The position numbers and the translations under genes were made by a program. Positions 62,015-64,000 of a DNA stretch of 64,000 nt are shown here, one piece after another (the first letter of the stretch is position 1; every line of letters starts with the position of its first letter). This DNA is from Gammaproteobacteria bacterium (GTDB lineage Bacteria; Pseudomonadota; Gammaproteobacteria; Pseudomonadales; Cellvibrionaceae), in assembly GCA_004173475.1 (NCBI GenBank), contig SEBU01000001.1:1178001-1242000 (forward strand). The letters are read 5' to 3'. A model generated the notes under the pieces. It saw only the letters and a list, made by a program, of their open reading frames with translations. It was not told the origin of the DNA and ran no database searches.

Positions 62015-64000
62015 ATGTCTTCTATTGTTATCAATCCTGTCTCAACCAAAACAGTTTCCTCAGTCTGCCCTTATTGCGGTGTAGGCTGCGGCATGCTGTT
62101 GGAAACGGATGGCAAGAAAATCCTCAAAGTTAGTGGCGATAAAAATCACCCCACCAATTTCGGACGCCTATGTACCAAGGGCCAAACCAGCGCCCAAGCC
62201 TTGCGCGAATCTGGTCGAATGGAAGCGGCGTTTGTTCGTCCTGACCGCACTTCACAATCCGTACAAACGCCTATGGGCGATGCCATTAAAACTACCGCGA
62301 AACGTTTGAAGGCAATTTTGGATGAGCACGGGCCAGATGCTCTTTCCTTTTATGTTTCTGGGCAGATGTCGATTGAATCCCAATACTTGGTGAACAAACT
62401 CGCCAAGGGTTTTGTGCGCACCAACAATATCGAGTCCAACTCGCGTTTGTGTATGGCGAGTGCGGGCGCGGGTTATAAATTGTCACTCGGCTCCGATGCC
62501 CCACCGGGCTCCTACCAAGATTTCGAACATACCGATTTATTCTTCGTGATTGGCGCCAACATGGCGGACTGCCATCCCATCCTTTATTTGCGCATGATGG
62601 ATCGTATAAAAGCGGGCGCGAAGTTGATTGTGGTTGATCCTCGCCGCACGCTTACTGCAGAAAAATCCGATCTCTTTATGCACATCAAATCCGGCACCGA
62701 CTTGGCGCTGCTCAACGGTTTGCTGCATCTACTTGTCGAAAACGGCCATACCGATCCCGAATTTATCGCCCAGTTCACCCAAGGTTGGGAGGCGATGCCG
62801 GAATTTCTGGCTGACTACACGCCCGCTAAAGTCGCTGCGATTACCGGCATTCCTGAAGACGATATTCGTAAAGCTGCGAAGTTGATCGGCGAAGCCAAGA
62901 ATTTTATGACCTGCTGGACCATGGGTTTAAACCAATCCACGCACGGTACCTGGAATACCAACGCCATCTGCAACCTGCATTTGGCCACCGGCAAGATTTG
63001 CTCACAAGGCAGCGGCCCCTTCTCGCTCACTGGCCAACCCAACGCCATGGGTGGTAGAGAAATGGGTTATATGGGGCCTGGCCTACCCGGCCAGCGCACC
63101 TTACTCGCGCAAACCGATCGCAACTTTATTGAAGATATGTGGGGACTTGAGCGAGGTAGCATCAGCATCAAGCTGGGCAAAGGCACGGTGGATATGTTCG
63201 AGCGCATGGCCGCTGGCGAGATTAAAGCCTGCTGGGTCATTTGCACCAACCCCGTTGCCAGTATTCCGAATCGCAAAATCGTGATCGATGGCTTACAAAA
63301 AGCTGAATTGGTCATCGCGCAAGACGCCTTCCTCGATACCGAAACCAATCGCTACGCCGACATCCTTTTACCCGGTGCACTTTGGGCAGAAGCCGAAGGG
63401 GTGATGATCAACTCCGAACGCAATTTGACTTTGATGCAAGAAGCCCTGCCACCACCCGGCGAAGCCATGGCGGACTGGGAAATCGTTGCCAAAGTTGCGT
63501 GCGAGATGGGATTTGCCGATGGCTTTAGCTTCAAATCCGCCGAAGAAGTTTTCGAAGAAATCAAACGCAGTTACAACCCAAAAACCGGCTACGACTTGCG
63601 TGGCGTAAGCTACAAGCGCCTACGTGAAAAATCCATTCAATGGCCCTGCGCCGATGAAGCTGCGAGCGACCGCAATCCGATTCGCTATCTGAATACCGGC
63701 ATCAACCAAACGTTGAAAATCCGCGAAGACGGCAGCCAACCCAAAATTCTATTTGCCACTGATTCCGGCAAAGCCAATTTCTTCGCCCGCCCCCACGTGG
63801 ACGCCGTGGAAATGCCCGATGGCGATTACCCGTTTATCTTGAACACTGGCCGCCTGCAACACCAATGGCACACCATGACCAAGACGGGCAAAATCGCTAC
63901 TCTGAACAAATTAAACCCCGCGCCTTTTGTGGAAGTTCATCCAGAAGACGCCGCCGAATTAGGCATTAAAACCAAAGACAAAGTAGAAGTGCGCTCGCGC
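62015..64000 (+). CDS. nasA: Assimilatory nitrate reductase catalytic subunit, 3' end missing
   Basis: At least 662 codons, open at the right edge. CCGGAG lies 6 nt before the ATG. The N-terminal 4Fe-4S cluster cysteines are C18, C21, C25 and C53 (CPYCGVGCG, RLCTKG). The molybdenum ligand is probably C146 in SRLCMASAGAGY. Bis-MGD-binding segments include FFVIGANMADCHP, KLIVVDPRRT, CTNPVASIP and LNTGRLQHQWHTMTKTG. The short N-terminus without signal peptide and the family motifs fit the cytoplasmic assimilatory enzyme, which reduces nitrate to nitrite; a formate dehydrogenase relative is the main alternative. A sigma-54 promoter precedes it, as expected for nitrogen-controlled nas genes. Partner nirBD and transport genes would lie outside. 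Confidence 0.9.
   Translation, partial: MSSIVINPVSTKTVSSVCPYCGVGCGMLLETDGKKILKVSGDKNHPTNFGRLCTKGQTSAQALRESGRMEAAFVRPDRTSQSVQTPMGDAIKTTAKRLKAILDEHGPDALSFYVSGQMSIESQYLVNKLAKGFVRTNNIESNSRLCMASAGAGYKLSLGSDAPPGSYQDFEHTDLFFVIGANMADCHPILYLRMMDRIKAGAKLIVVDPRRTLTAEKSDLFMHIKSGTDLALLNGLLHLLVENGHTDPEFIAQFTQGWEAMPEFLADYTPAKVAAITGIPEDDIRKAAKLIGEAKNFMTCWTMGLNQSTHGTWNTNAICNLHLATGKICSQGSGPFSLTGQPNAMGGREMGYMGPGLPGQRTLLAQTDRNFIEDMWGLERGSISIKLGKGTVDMFERMAAGEIKACWVICTNPVASIPNRKIVIDGLQKAELVIAQDAFLDTETNRYADILLPGALWAEAEGVMINSERNLTLMQEALPPPGEAMADWEIVAKVACEMGFADGFSFKSAEEVFEEIKRSYNPKTGYDLRGVSYKRLREKSIQWPCADEAASDRNPIRYLNTGINQTLKIREDGSQPKILFATDSGKANFFARPHVDAVEMPDGDYPFILNTGRLQHQWHTMTKTGKIATLNKLNPAPFVEVHPEDAAELGIKTKDKVEVRSR

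Noticed and set aside
1-64000. CRISPR array, tRNA, rRNA, transposase or phage genes
   Set aside because: I read the intergenic regions and saw no spaced direct repeats, no cloverleaf with conserved TTCGA arm, and no transposase or integrase sequence. Only a tool search could exclude degraded copies.

Overview
The window looks like chromosomal DNA of a free-living Gammaproteobacterium, most likely a Cellvibrio-like member of the Cellvibrionaceae. This is an inference from gene content: polyserine linkers in secreted proteins (the parallel beta-helix protein at 52.4-54.7 kb and the DUF1800 protein at 57.3-59.2 kb), a sialate O-acetylesterase, an insulinase-family lipoprotein, an alginate-type porin, a Tat-exported DUF1501 protein and many ECF sigma factors. 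Coding density is high. I found no rRNA, tRNA, CRISPR array, transposase or phage gene.

Region by region. 0-3.1 kb: a truncated YxFxxD-repeat lipoprotein, a c-haem lipoprotein and a haem-tagged beta-barrel, possibly an outer-membrane electron-transfer locus. 3.1-6.4 kb (minus): ECF sigma, RskA-like anti-sigma, leucine-rich repeat protein and alginate-export-type porin. 6.6-10 kb: a membrane-anchored AraC regulator, a methyltransferase, an SRPBCC protein and a secreted unknown. 10-18 kb (minus): glycosyltransferase, flavoprotein, sialate esterase, DUF3144 protein and insulinase. 18.1-21 kb (minus): ABC permease, ATPase, YtrA-type GntR regulator and an ECF sigma factor.

21.2-31.1 kb is a metal-resistance island. 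BlaI/CopY-type repressor, M56 membrane protease, CzcC, CzcB and CzcA run leftward, with a decayed small secreted-protein gene at the end. ChrB and ChrA run rightward from the same intergenic region, which contains a perfect cop-box-like operator (TACAATTGTA). The M56 protein carries a His/Cys-rich external loop where antibiotic-sensing relatives carry other domains. Near-identical hairpins flank the blaI-M56 pair, one of them inside the first codons of czcC. This is my best candidate for a little-described system: proteolytic, metal-triggered derepression of efflux.

31-43.8 kb is a signalling and envelope section: a RibD-type reductase, an RsbQ-like hydrolase next to a PAS histidine kinase with receiver, a PEP-CTERM protein, a Crp/Fnr regulator divergent from a class III nucleotide cyclase with TPRs, small lipoproteins, a TraB/GumN protein and two tandem GIN-domain (DUF2807) proteins. 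44-49 kb holds tex, a small secreted protein, and a second ECF sigma gene with membrane partners. 49-52.3 kb is a tight operon of a secreted trypsin-like protease, an FHA membrane protein and a 2Fe-2S flavin reductase. 52.4-61.6 kb holds the beta-helix protein, an SPFH/NfeD pair, a DUF1800/DUF1501 pair and a zinc-ribbon protein. The window ends inside an assimilatory nitrate reductase gene preceded by a textbook sigma-54 promoter.
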